A DNA stretch of 64,000 nt, taken from the NCBI RefSeq assembly GCF_900095285.1, contig NZ_LT607734.1:682001-746000 (forward strand), given 5' to 3'. The position numbers were made by a program, and so were the translations under genes. How positions within the stretch are numbered: position 1 is the stretch's first letter; each line of letters starts with the position of its first letter. Under the pieces are notes generated by a model. That model had not been told where the DNA came from. It saw nothing but the letters and a program-made list of their open reading frames with translations, and made no database searches. The DNA is from Fusobacterium gastrosuis. Lineage in GTDB: Bacteria; Fusobacteriota; Fusobacteriia; Fusobacteriales; Fusobacteriaceae. Below, in pieces: positions 1 to 7,657 of the stretch.

Positions 1-119
1 TTTATAAAGGAAAATTACCAAGGAATTATATAGAATTATTATTGAATGATTTTTCAAAAGAATATAGAAAAATTTTGGCTGAACCAGAGGGATTATATTT
101 AAGTAAAATTGTTTATTAG
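1..119 (+). CDS. truA: C-terminal end of probable tRNA pseudouridine synthase A (partial)
   Basis: An open frame enters from the left edge and stops with TAG at 117-119. The 38 residues end in [11 protein letters not shown], which resembles the usual TruA C-terminus (PxGLYLxKVxY) preceded by a basic helix. TruA converts uridines 38-40 of the tRNA anticodon arm to pseudouridine. The catalytic Asp and the rest of the protein lie outside the window, so the call rests on the tail alone. The next gene starts 12 bases downstream, which suggests co-transcription. Confidence 0.5.
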   Translation, partial: YKGKLPRNYIELLLNDFSKEYRKILAEPEGLYLSKIVY

Positions 120-131
120 AGAGGGGAAATT

Positions 132-578
132 ATGGAGCTAGTTCATATCAAAGAGCCAGATTATAAAACTATGCAAGAAATAATTGAACTGGAAAAAGAA
201 GCTTTTGAAGGTAATGGTAATGTAGATTTATGGATAATAAAAGCTCTTATCAGATATGGTTTAGTTTTTGTTGTAAAAGTGGATGGAAAGATTGTTTCCA
301 TAATTGAATATATGCAAAATTTTAATGAAAAATCAGTTTTTTTATATGGCATATCAACTCTAAAAAAATATAGGCATAGAGGCTTTGCTAATTTTCTATT
401 GAATCAAACAGAAAGTTACTTAAAAAAATTGGAATTTCAAAAAATAGAATTAACAGTTGATCCTAAGAATGAAATTGCAAAATCTATGTATATAAAACAT
501 GGTTATGTTCAAGGAAAATTTTTAAAAGACGAATATGGAAAGAATATAGATAGATACATTATGAAAAAAAACTTATAA
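132..578 (+). CDS. GNAT family N-acetyltransferase
   Basis: A 148-residue protein with a single GNAT fold. The acetyl-CoA pyrophosphate-binding motif is visible as KKYRHRGFANFLL at about residues 78-90, followed by the long helix and a C-terminal NEIAKSMYIKHGY stretch typical of RimI-like enzymes. It should transfer acetyl from acetyl-CoA to an amine; the substrate (protein N-terminus, antibiotic or metabolite) cannot be read from sequence. The start ATG follows a GAGGGG ribosome-binding site. It sits 12 bases after the probable truA end and just before the promoter of the PerR-like gene. Confidence 0.8.
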   Translation: MELVHIKEPDYKTMQEIIELEKEAFEGNGNVDLWIIKALIRYGLVFVVKVDGKIVSIIEYMQNFNEKSVFLYGISTLKKYRHRGFANFLLNQTESYLKKLEFQKIELTVDPKNEIAKSMYIKHGYVQGKFLKDEYGKNIDRYIMKKNL

Positions 579-583
579 AAATA

Positions 584-612
584 TTGACATTACTAATAAA
601 ATAAAGTATTAT
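584..612 (+). promoter_or_regulatory. sigma-70-type promoter of the PerR-like gene
   Basis: A perfect TTGACA (584-589) and TATTAT (607-612) are separated by 17 bases. The predicted transcript starts near 619, directly at the Per-box palindrome, about 40 bases upstream of the GTG start of the regulator. Confidence 0.75.
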
Positions 613-621
613 TTAATAGAA

Positions 622-636
622 TTGTAATCATTACAA
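622..636 (+). promoter_or_regulatory. Per/Fur-box operator (7-1-7 inverted repeat)
   Basis: TTGTAATCATTACAA is a perfect 7-1-7 palindrome that matches the known Per-box pattern TTATAATNATTATAA at most positions. It lies immediately downstream of the -10 element, where a bound repressor would block initiation. It therefore predicts autoregulation of the adjacent Fur-family gene. Confidence 0.75.
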
Positions 637-660
637 ATTTTAACGGAAAGGAAGATAATT

Positions 661-1083
661 GTGAGATTTTATACAGAAGATATTAGTACTTATTTAAAAG
701 AACATGGGGTTAAACCTTCATATCAAAGATTAAAAATTTTTCAATACATCATGGAAAATAATAATCATCCAACAGTCGATACAATATACAGGGCTCTTTG
801 CCATGAAATCCCTACACTTTCTAAGACAACTGTATACAACACTTTAAATTTATTCATTGAACAAAAAATAGCAAATGTTATTGTTATAGAAGAAAATGAA
901 ACAAGGTATGATTTAGTTATGGGAACGCATGGTCATTTTAAATGTGTGGAATGTGGAAAACTTTTAGATATTGACTTAGATATAAATTATGACAGTTGTG
1001 AAGAATTAGATGGCTGTGACATAACAGAAAAACATATTTACCTAAAGGGTATATGTTGTGATTGTAAAGGGAAAAGAAACTAA
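661..1083 (+). CDS. perR: Fur family transcriptional regulator, PerR-like
   Basis: The 140-residue protein has a winged-helix DNA-binding domain at about residues 10-80 and a C-terminal dimerisation/metal domain. Two CxxC pairs, in FKCVECGK and ICCDCKG, would form the structural zinc site. The HGHFKC stretch supplies His ligands of the regulatory site. The residue after CGKLL is Asp, as in PerR, where Fur usually has Glu, which favours a peroxide sensor (Fe or Mn dependent) over an iron sensor. The start is GTG at 661, behind GGAAAGGAAG. The promoter and Per box directly upstream imply autoregulation. Iron-responsive Fur or zinc-responsive Zur remain alternatives. Confidence 0.8.
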   Translation: MRFYTEDISTYLKEHGVKPSYQRLKIFQYIMENNNHPTVDTIYRALCHEIPTLSKTTVYNTLNLFIEQKIANVIVIEENETRYDLVMGTHGHFKCVECGKLLDIDLDINYDSCEELDGCDITEKHIYLKGICCDCKGKRN

Positions 1084-1091
1084 AAATAAAG

Positions 1092-1125
1092 CTGTTGCAG
1101 TTCTAGTTTAAATGCAACAGTTTTT
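1092..1125 (+). terminator. intrinsic terminator after the PerR-like gene
   Basis: An 8-bp stem CTGTTGCA/TGCAACAG (1092-1099 and 1113-1120) is followed by TTTTT. It closes the perR transcript before the sulfite reductase gene. Confidence 0.75.
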
Positions 1126-1257
1126 ATTTTGTATACAAAATTTTAAACTATACATTAATATAAAATTATAAGGTTTATCAGAGAAAATAAAATTTGAGTA
1201 GTATTTTTTTATAAACTTTATTAATGGAATTAAATTATAATAATAGGGAGAAGATTT

Positions 1258-2871
1258 ATGGAAATTTTAGAAAAGGAATTTTTTTCTATAAGAAGAAAAA
1301 TGTTGGCAAATTTTAAAGAACAGTTTGAAAAACATTTAGAGTTAGGTGAAAAAGAAATACCAATAAAATCTTTTGGAGCAGTGAATGGAGTATATCATGA
1401 GAGAGGTAATGAAGTATACTTTATAAGACCAAGAGTAAGGGCAGGAGTACTAAGCCTAAAACAACTAAAAGGAATATCTGACATAGCAGATCAATATGGT
1501 GACGGGGAAATAAAATTAACAACAAGGCATGGGTTACAAATAAGAGGCGTAAGAAAAGAAAATGTTTATACAACTTTGGATGAATTAGCAAAGTATGGTT
1601 TATATACTCAAGCAGTAGGTGGGAAAAGCATAAGAAATATGGTGATTTCAGCTTATAGTGGTTTTGAAGATGAAGCTTTTGATATAACTCCATATGCTGT
1701 TAGATCAGTAAATTATCTTTTTCAAAACGAAGATACATACTCATTGCCAGGAAAGTTAAAGTTTGCTGCATCTAATAAAGAAACTGACGAAGGAAATGCT
1801 AAATATAGTGACATGGGTTTCATTGCGAAAAAAATTGATGGAGAAAATTACTTTGAGATTTATTTTGACTTTGGGATGAATTTATCTATGAAAAATCCTT
1901 ACAGATATTCAAAGGTGATAAAAGCTGAGGAAATGGTATATTATTTAAGAGCCACTGTTATGATGTTTAAGGACAATATGGATATGAAAAATCCTAGGGC
2001 AAGACTAAGGACAATGTGTAGAATGATGGGGGTTGAAGCTTTTGAAGAGAAATATCCACAATATTTGCAGAAAGCTAGAGAAGAAATAGATGCTATTATT
2101 GATGTTAAAAAATTGTATTCTGATATAGATGTGAAATATAAAGAAAAACCTTGGGCTAAAAAAGTAGATTTTATACAGAGAGGTTTAACTAATGCTGAAA
2201 TAAGAAATATAAAAGAATGTTTTTATCAAGAAGGAATATATGCTGTCAAGTTAAAATATAGAGGAGGAGTAATAAAAAAAGGTGAATTAGCTCTTCTTGT
2301 TAAATATTTAGAAAAAGTAAGTCATGATATAAAAATAAGACTATCTAATAACCAAGATATAATAATTTTTGATTTAAGTGGAGATGAAGCAATAGATATT
2401 GTAAAAATATTCAATTCCTTACTTATAAAAACAGACTTGGAAGACAGTATCACTTGTACGGGTATGCCAAGATGTAGGCTAGCTATTACTTCAAGTAAAA
2501 TAACAATGGATAATATTTTAAAATATTTTGACAAGCATGATACAAACTTAAAAAAACAGCTCCCTATGATAAGAATGTCAGGTTGCCCAAATTCATGTAG
2601 CTTAATATTTAAGGGGACATTAGGTTTTGCAGGTATGATAAAGTCTGTTGATGATGAAAGAAAAATGGCATATACTATGATAAGTGAAAATAAAAATATT
2701 ATTCATTCCATGAAAGCTGTGATAGTAGAAGAAAATATGCCAAAGATGTTGTTTGAACTGGCACAGTGTAGGGAAAAGTTTGAAAAATTTAACACTGATG
2801 TTAAAAATTTTGATGATTTTGTAAATAAAAATGCAGATGAAGTGAATGAAATTATCGCAAAATATATGTAA
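1258..2871 (+). CDS. siroheme [4Fe-4S] nitrite/sulfite reductase, ferredoxin type
   Basis: A 537-residue single-chain protein with the two-fold repeated ferredoxin-like half-domains of the nitrite/sulfite reductase family. The siroheme/4Fe-4S cysteines are clear: CTGMPRC (C-x5-C) near residue 400 and GCPNSC (C-x3-C) near residue 445. Basic siroheme-binding segments such as TTRHGLQIRG occur in the N-terminal half. It would reduce sulfite to sulfide (or nitrite to ammonia) with six electrons from ferredoxin. No nitrate, nitrite-transport or sulfate-activation gene is nearby, so the true substrate is open. It is a single gene with a terminator on both sides. Confidence 0.8.
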   Translation: MEILEKEFFSIRRKMLANFKEQFEKHLELGEKEIPIKSFGAVNGVYHERGNEVYFIRPRVRAGVLSLKQLKGISDIADQYGDGEIKLTTRHGLQIRGVRKENVYTTLDELAKYGLYTQAVGGKSIRNMVISAYSGFEDEAFDITPYAVRSVNYLFQNEDTYSLPGKLKFAASNKETDEGNAKYSDMGFIAKKIDGENYFEIYFDFGMNLSMKNPYRYSKVIKAEEMVYYLRATVMMFKDNMDMKNPRARLRTMCRMMGVEAFEEKYPQYLQKAREEIDAIIDVKKLYSDIDVKYKEKPWAKKVDFIQRGLTNAEIRNIKECFYQEGIYAVKLKYRGGVIKKGELALLVKYLEKVSHDIKIRLSNNQDIIIFDLSGDEAIDIVKIFNSLLIKTDLEDSITCTGMPRCRLAITSSKITMDNILKYFDKHDTNLKKQLPMIRMSGCPNSCSLIFKGTLGFAGMIKSVDDERKMAYTMISENKNIIHSMKAVIVEENMPKMLFELAQCREKFEKFNTDVKNFDDFVNKNADEVNEIIAKYM

Positions 2872-2887
2872 AATTTTTTTACAACAA

Positions 2888-2922
2888 AGAACTAAGATTA
2901 AAAAAATCCTAGTTCTTTTTTT
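2888..2922 (+). terminator. intrinsic terminator after the siroheme reductase
   Basis: The stem AGAACTAAGATT/AATCCTAGTTCT (one mismatch) is followed by a run of seven T. It lies just past the TAA at 2871. Confidence 0.75.
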
Positions 2923-2975
2923 GTTTTATGTTAAAATAAATAGGAATAAAAGCATGAATAAGGAGAAATAGGGAT

Positions 2976-3548
2976 ATGAAAGTAGTAATAGGTTTAGGAA
3001 ATCCTGGAAAAGAATATGCAAGCACAAGGCACAATATAGGTTTTATGGCTGTAAATAAAATGAGAGAGAAATATGGTTTAGATGAAAAAGTAAAATTTCA
3101 GGCTTTAATAAGCGAAAAAGTTATAAAAGGTGAAAAAATAATTTTTTTAAAGCCTCAAACTTTTATGAATTTAAGTGGAAATTCTGTTATAGAAATAATA
3201 AATTTTTATAAATTAGACCCTAAAGAAGATATCATTGTTGTTTATGATGATATGGATCTTCCATTCGGACAACTAAGGGTTAAAGATAAGGGGAGTTCAG
3301 GAGGACATAATGGGATAAAGTCTATAATATCTCATATTGGAGATAACTTTATTAGAATAAAATGTGGAATAGGCTCAAAAAAAAGTGATGCAGTAGAGCA
3401 TGTTTTAGGAAAGTTTAATCAGACTGAACAAAAAGAATTGGACGAAATGTTAACTGAAATCTTAAAATGTATTGAAGATATAATATCTGTTCAAAATTTA
3501 TCACAAGTAATGCAGATATACAATAAGAAAAAAATAATCACAAAATAA
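2976..3548 (+). CDS. pth: peptidyl-tRNA hydrolase
   Basis: A 190-residue bacterial Pth, the usual length. The N-terminal signature GLGNPGKEYASTRHNIGF contains the conserved Asn9 and the catalytic His19. The YDDMDLPFG segment carries the catalytic Asp, and SSGGHNGIKSI is the second family signature. The enzyme releases tRNA from peptidyl-tRNAs that drop off ribosomes. The ATG follows GGAGAAATAGGG. It stands between a terminator and the rnf promoter, so it appears monocistronic. It was recognised with high confidence. Confidence 0.95.
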   Translation: MKVVIGLGNPGKEYASTRHNIGFMAVNKMREKYGLDEKVKFQALISEKVIKGEKIIFLKPQTFMNLSGNSVIEIINFYKLDPKEDIIVVYDDMDLPFGQLRVKDKGSSGGHNGIKSIISHIGDNFIRIKCGIGSKKSDAVEHVLGKFNQTEQKELDEMLTEILKCIEDIISVQNLSQVMQIYNKKKIITK

Positions 3549-3552
3549 TATC

Positions 3553-3581
3553 TTGTTAAATAAACATAAATATGGTAAAAT
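3553..3581 (+). promoter_or_regulatory. promoter of the rnf operon
   Basis: TTGTTA (3553-3558) and TAAAAT (3576-3581) are separated by 17 bases, about 45 bases upstream of the RnfC start. No better promoter was seen in the pth-rnfC gap. Confidence 0.55.
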
Positions 3582-3625
3582 TCGTTAGTGGAAGATAAAC
3601 TATGGGAATGAAAGGAGTGTTATTG

Positions 3626-4933
3626 ATGAAATTTTTTGGTTTCAGAGGCGGAGTTCATCCCCCTGAAAATAAATTGCAAACTGAAAATTTAAAAACAGAG
3701 AGATTAGCATCTCCCAATGAACTTTATGTGCCACTTTTACAACATATAGGTGTACCATTAAATCCTATTGTACAAGTGGGAGATAAAGTTTTAAAAGGAC
3801 AAAAAATTGCAGAGGCAGAAGGACTTGCTGCACCTATCCATTCACCTGTTAGTGGAACTGTAACAAAAATTGAGAGTAGAGTGTTCCCACTTTCAGGAAA
3901 AACTATGACAGTGTTCATAGAAAATGATAAGGAAGAAAAATGGGCAGAACTTTCTAAAATAGAGGACTGGGAAAATGCAGATAAACAGACTCTATTAAAT
4001 ATAATTAAGGAAAAAGGAATAGTTGGTATAGGTGGAGCAACTTTCCCAACACATGTGAAATTAAATCCGCCAGCTAATGTAAAAATAGATTCATTAGTTC
4101 TTAACGGTGCTGAATGTGAACCTTATTTAAATTCTGATAATAGACTTATGTTAGAAAATCCTAAATCTATTATAGAGGGTATAAAAATTATAAAGAAAAT
4201 ATTGGATGTAAAAAATGCCTATGTAGGTATAGAAGACAATAAACCTGAAGCTATTGAAAGTATGAAAAAAGCAGCTGAAGGAACTGGTATTGAAATAGTA
4301 CCTTTGAAAACTAAGTATCCACAAGGTGGAGAAAAACAATTAATAAAGTCTATTTTAAATAGACAAGTTCCATCAGGACAATTACCATCAGCAGTGGGTG
4401 TAGTTGTTCAAAATACGGGAACAGCAGCAGCTATATATGAAGCAGTTGTAAATGGTATTCCATTAATTGAAAAAATAGTTACAGTTTCTGGAAAAGCGAT
4501 AAAGACTCCTAAGAACTTAAAAGTTGCAATAGGGACTCCATTTTCTTATGTTTTAGACCATTGTGGAATAGAAAGAGATAAAATGGAAAGACTTGTTATG
4601 GGAGGTCCTATGATGGGACTTGCACAAATGACAGAGGATGCAACAATAATAAAAGGAACTTCAGGGCTTTTAGCATTGACATTGGAAGAAATGAAACCAT
4701 ATAAAACAAGATCTTGTATAAGTTGTTCTAAGTGTGTATCTGTTTGTCCTATGGGACTTTCACCACTTACTTATGATAGACTTGCGGCAGCAAAATTATG
4801 GGATGATATGGCTGAGCATAATTTAATGGATTGTATTGAATGTGGTTCTTGTGCATATACTTGTCCTGCAAGTAGACCTTTAGCAGAAGCTATAAAGACA
4901 GGAAAATCAAAATTAAGAGCAAAAAAGAAATAA
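3626..4933 (+). CDS. rnfC: Rnf complex subunit C (NADH/FMN and 2x[4Fe-4S] subunit)
   Basis: RnfC is the soluble subunit of the ferredoxin:NAD+ oxidoreductase and binds NADH, FMN and two 4Fe-4S clusters. The protein begins MKFFGFRGGVHPPENK, the standard RnfC opening. Near the C-terminus are the two ferredoxin motifs CISCSKCVSVCP and CIECGSCAYTCP. The open frame extends up to an ATG at 3602, but AAGGAG at 3612-3617 lies 8 bases before the ATG at 3626, so that start was chosen (435 residues). It is the first gene of a six-gene rnfCDGEAB operon. The alanine-rich C-terminal extension of some proteobacterial RnfC proteins is absent. Confidence 0.95.
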   Translation: MKFFGFRGGVHPPENKLQTENLKTERLASPNELYVPLLQHIGVPLNPIVQVGDKVLKGQKIAEAEGLAAPIHSPVSGTVTKIESRVFPLSGKTMTVFIENDKEEKWAELSKIEDWENADKQTLLNIIKEKGIVGIGGATFPTHVKLNPPANVKIDSLVLNGAECEPYLNSDNRLMLENPKSIIEGIKIIKKILDVKNAYVGIEDNKPEAIESMKKAAEGTGIEIVPLKTKYPQGGEKQLIKSILNRQVPSGQLPSAVGVVVQNTGTAAAIYEAVVNGIPLIEKIVTVSGKAIKTPKNLKVAIGTPFSYVLDHCGIERDKMERLVMGGPMMGLAQMTEDATIIKGTSGLLALTLEEMKPYKTRSCISCSKCVSVCPMGLSPLTYDRLAAAKLWDDMAEHNLMDCIECGSCAYTCPASRPLAEAIKTGKSKLRAKKK

Positions 4934-4956
4934 ACTAATTTTTAAGGAGGAATAAC

Positions 4957-5901
4957 GTGAGTACGATATTAAAAACAGGGCCGGCTCCACATATTAGAAC
5001 CTCAGAAACAGTAGAATCTGTTATGTATGATGTTATAATTGCATTAGTGCCTGCCTTTATAATGGCGTTTTATTCTTTTGGAATAAGAGCTTTAATATTG
5101 ACATCAGTTTCTGTTTTAAGCTGTATAGTGACAGAATATATTTGTCAAAAAGCTTTAAAACAAGATATAAATGTATTTGATGGAAGTGCAATACTTACAG
5201 GTATTTTATTTGCTTTTGTTGTACCAGCTGTAATGCCTTTACAATATGTTGTAGTAGGAGCAGTAGTTGCAATAGCATTAGGAAAAATGGTATATGGTGG
5301 TTTGGGACATAATATTTTTAACCCTGCATTAGTAGGAAGAGCATTTGTTCAAGCTTCTTGGCCAGTTGCAATTACAACTTTTGCTTATGATGGTAAAGCT
5401 GGAGCAACAGTTCTTGATGCAATGAAAAGAGATATACCTTTGACAGATGCATTACTAAATAATGGAAATCAATATTTAGAAGCATTTCTAGGAAGAATGG
5501 GAGGATGTTTGGGAGAAACATCAGCTCTTGCATTGCTTATAGGTGGAGCATACTTAATTTATAAAAAACATATAGATTGGAAAGTACCAGCTGTTATGAT
5601 TGGTACAGTATTTGTATTAACTGCGATTTTAGGAGCAGATCCATTTATGCAAATATTCTCTGGAGGTTTATTCTTAGGAGCATTCTTTATGGCAACAGAT
5701 ATGGTTACAAGTCCTGTAACTAGTAGAGGTAGAGTAATATTTGCTTTAGGATTAGGAATTTTAATATCTTTAATCAGAATAAAAGGTGGATATCCAGAAG
5801 GGACAGCTTATGCAATTTTAATAATGAATGGAGTTGTACCTTTAATTGACAGATATATAAAACCTAAGAAATTTGGTGGGGTGATAACAAATGGAAAATA
5901 G
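4957..5901 (+). CDS. rnfD: Rnf complex subunit D (flavinylated membrane subunit)
   Basis: A 314-residue polytopic membrane protein of the NqrB/RnfD family. The GHNIFNPALVGRAF and GCLGETSALALLIGG stretches are family hallmarks. Thr151 in the AGAT sequence matches the [S/A]GAT motif where FMN is attached by a phosphoester bond. The start is GTG at 4957, behind a perfect AAGGAGG. It carries electrons across the membrane towards RnfG and takes part in ion translocation. The end overlaps rnfG by 11 bases, which indicates translational coupling. Confidence 0.93.
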   Translation: MSTILKTGPAPHIRTSETVESVMYDVIIALVPAFIMAFYSFGIRALILTSVSVLSCIVTEYICQKALKQDINVFDGSAILTGILFAFVVPAVMPLQYVVVGAVVAIALGKMVYGGLGHNIFNPALVGRAFVQASWPVAITTFAYDGKAGATVLDAMKRDIPLTDALLNNGNQYLEAFLGRMGGCLGETSALALLIGGAYLIYKKHIDWKVPAVMIGTVFVLTAILGADPFMQIFSGGLFLGAFFMATDMVTSPVTSRGRVIFALGLGILISLIRIKGGYPEGTAYAILIMNGVVPLIDRYIKPKKFGGVITNGK

Positions 5902-6424
5902 ATATATTCACTTTGGGCTAGTTCTTGGGGTAATAGCAGCTGTTTCAGCAGGAATTTTGGGTGGAGTAAATGGATTTACTAGCAAAGTTATATCGGCAAA
6001 TGCTATAAAGGTTGTAAATGAAGCTAGAAGAGAAGTTTTACCAATAGCTGTTGATTTTAAGCAAGATGATAAAAAAGAATTTGAAGGAATAGAGTATATT
6101 CCAGGTGTAAACGAAAGTGGAGAAGTTGTTGGATATGTAGCTTCAGTTACAAGCCCAGGATATGGTGGAGATATTAAGTTTGTACTTGGTATTGATAATG
6201 ATGCAAAAATAACAGGACTTAATGTTGTAAGTAACTCTGAAACACCAGGACTAGGAGCTAAGATAACTAATCCAGAATGGCTTGAACTTTGGAAAGGAAG
6301 AACTTCTTCTTATGAATTTGATAAAGCAACAGATGCATTTGCAGGAGCTACAATTTCTCCAAGAGCTGTATATACAGGTACAATGAAGGCCTTAAAGATA
6401 TTTGAAGCAGAGGTGAGTGAATAA
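5891..6424 (+). CDS. rnfG: Rnf complex subunit G (covalent FMN subunit)
   Basis: The 177-residue protein has one N-terminal transmembrane segment (about residues 7-25) and an exported FMN-binding domain. The flavinylation motif is AGATISPRAV, with Thr154 as the expected FMN-carrying residue. The GYGGDIKFVLGID and SNSETPGLGAKI stretches are conserved in the family. It depends on an ApbE-type flavin transferase, which is not encoded in this window. It overlaps rnfD by 11 bases and shares the TAATG junction with rnfE. Confidence 0.93.
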   Translation: MENRYIHFGLVLGVIAAVSAGILGGVNGFTSKVISANAIKVVNEARREVLPIAVDFKQDDKKEFEGIEYIPGVNESGEVVGYVASVTSPGYGGDIKFVLGIDNDAKITGLNVVSNSETPGLGAKITNPEWLELWKGRTSSYEFDKATDAFAGATISPRAVYTGTMKALKIFEAEVSE

Positions 6425-7038
6425 TGAAGAAATATTTTAATGTACTTACCGCAGGAATATTAAAAGAAAATCCAGTTTTTGTTTTGATGTTGGGGCTATG
6501 TCCAACTCTTGGGGTAACAGGAAGTGCAATCAATGGATTTTCTATGGGAATGGCAGTTATTGCAGTTTTAGCTTGTTCAAATGGACTTATATCTTTATTT
6601 AAGAAATTAATACCATCACAAGTGAGAATACCTGCATATATCATTATAATAGCAACACTTGTTACAGTTGTAGATATGGTTATGAATGCATTTACACCTG
6701 ATTTATATAAAGTATTAGGATTATTTATTCCTCTTATAGTTGTAAACTGTATAGTTCTTGGAAGAGCAGAAAGTTTTGCAGCTAAAAATGGAGTATTTGA
6801 ATCTATACTTGACGGAATAGGATCAGGATTAGGATTTACTTTAGCATTAACATTCTTAGGGGCAATAAGAGAAATTTTAGGAAATGGATCTGTTTTTGGA
6901 ATATCTTTAGTTCCAGAAGGATTTCAACCAGCTTTAATATTTGTACTAGCTCCAGGTGGATTTATTACTATTGGAATAATAATGGCATGTATAAATATAT
7001 ATAAGAGTAAAAAACCTAAGAAAAAGGAGGCTAAGTAA
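6424..7038 (+). CDS. rnfE: Rnf complex subunit E (membrane subunit)
   Basis: A 204-residue hydrophobic protein with about six transmembrane helices. LGLCPTLGVTGSAINGF and VNCIVLGRAESFA are the family signatures; their cysteines are thought to share an in-membrane [2Fe-2S] cluster with the matching residues of RnfA. The start codon overlaps the rnfG stop (TAATG), as does its own stop with rnfA. RnfE and RnfA are homologues inserted with opposite topology. Confidence 0.94.
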   Translation: MKKYFNVLTAGILKENPVFVLMLGLCPTLGVTGSAINGFSMGMAVIAVLACSNGLISLFKKLIPSQVRIPAYIIIIATLVTVVDMVMNAFTPDLYKVLGLFIPLIVVNCIVLGRAESFAAKNGVFESILDGIGSGLGFTLALTFLGAIREILGNGSVFGISLVPEGFQPALIFVLAPGGFITIGIIMACINIYKSKKPKKKEAK

Positions 7039-7622
7039 TGAGTATAGGTGGATTATTTAGTATAATAATAGGATCAATATTTATAAATAATATAATTTTT
7101 GCAAAATTCTTAGGTTGTTGTCCATTTATGGGGGTTTCTAAAAAAATTGATTCTTCTTTAGGAATGGGAATGGCAGTTACATTTGTAATAACTATTGCAT
7201 CTGCAGTGACTTGGATAGTTTATAAATTTGTTTTAGAACCATTTGGTTTAGAATATTTACAAACTATATCTTTTATATTAATAATAGCTTCATTAGTACA
7301 ATTTGTTGAAATGGCAATACAAAAGACATCTCCTAGTCTATATAAAGCTTTAGGAGTATTTTTACCACTTATTACAACAAACTGTGCTGTACTTGGAGTT
7401 GCCATAATAAACATACAATCTAAATACAATTTCATAGAAACAATAGTTAATGGATTTGGGGTTGCAGTAGGTTTCTCATTAGCGTTATTATTACTTGCAG
7501 GAATAAGAGAAAAATTAGAATTTGCAGATATTCCTAAAAACTTTAAAGGAGTACCAATAGCATTTGTTACAGCTGGATTATTAGCAATGGCATTTATGGG
7601 ATTTAGTGGAATGCAAATTTAA
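7038..7622 (+). CDS. rnfA: Rnf complex subunit A (membrane subunit)
   Basis: A 194-residue membrane protein homologous to RnfE. It contains FLGCCPFMGVS near the N-terminus and TTNCAVLGVAI in the middle, the paired Cys segments that with RnfE should hold the membrane [2Fe-2S] cluster. About six transmembrane helices are evident. It starts inside the rnfE stop codon and is followed after 35 bases by rnfB. Confidence 0.94.
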   Translation: MSIGGLFSIIIGSIFINNIIFAKFLGCCPFMGVSKKIDSSLGMGMAVTFVITIASAVTWIVYKFVLEPFGLEYLQTISFILIIASLVQFVEMAIQKTSPSLYKALGVFLPLITTNCAVLGVAIINIQSKYNFIETIVNGFGVAVGFSLALLLLAGIREKLEFADIPKNFKGVPIAFVTAGLLAMAFMGFSGMQI

Positions 7623-7657
7623 TGAAATTGAAATAATACATAGATTTGGAGGTTTTT

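Noticed and set aside
3602..3625. Upstream start of rnfC
   Set aside because: The AAGGAG ribosome-binding site lies inside this stretch and points to ATG 3626, which also gives the family N-terminus.
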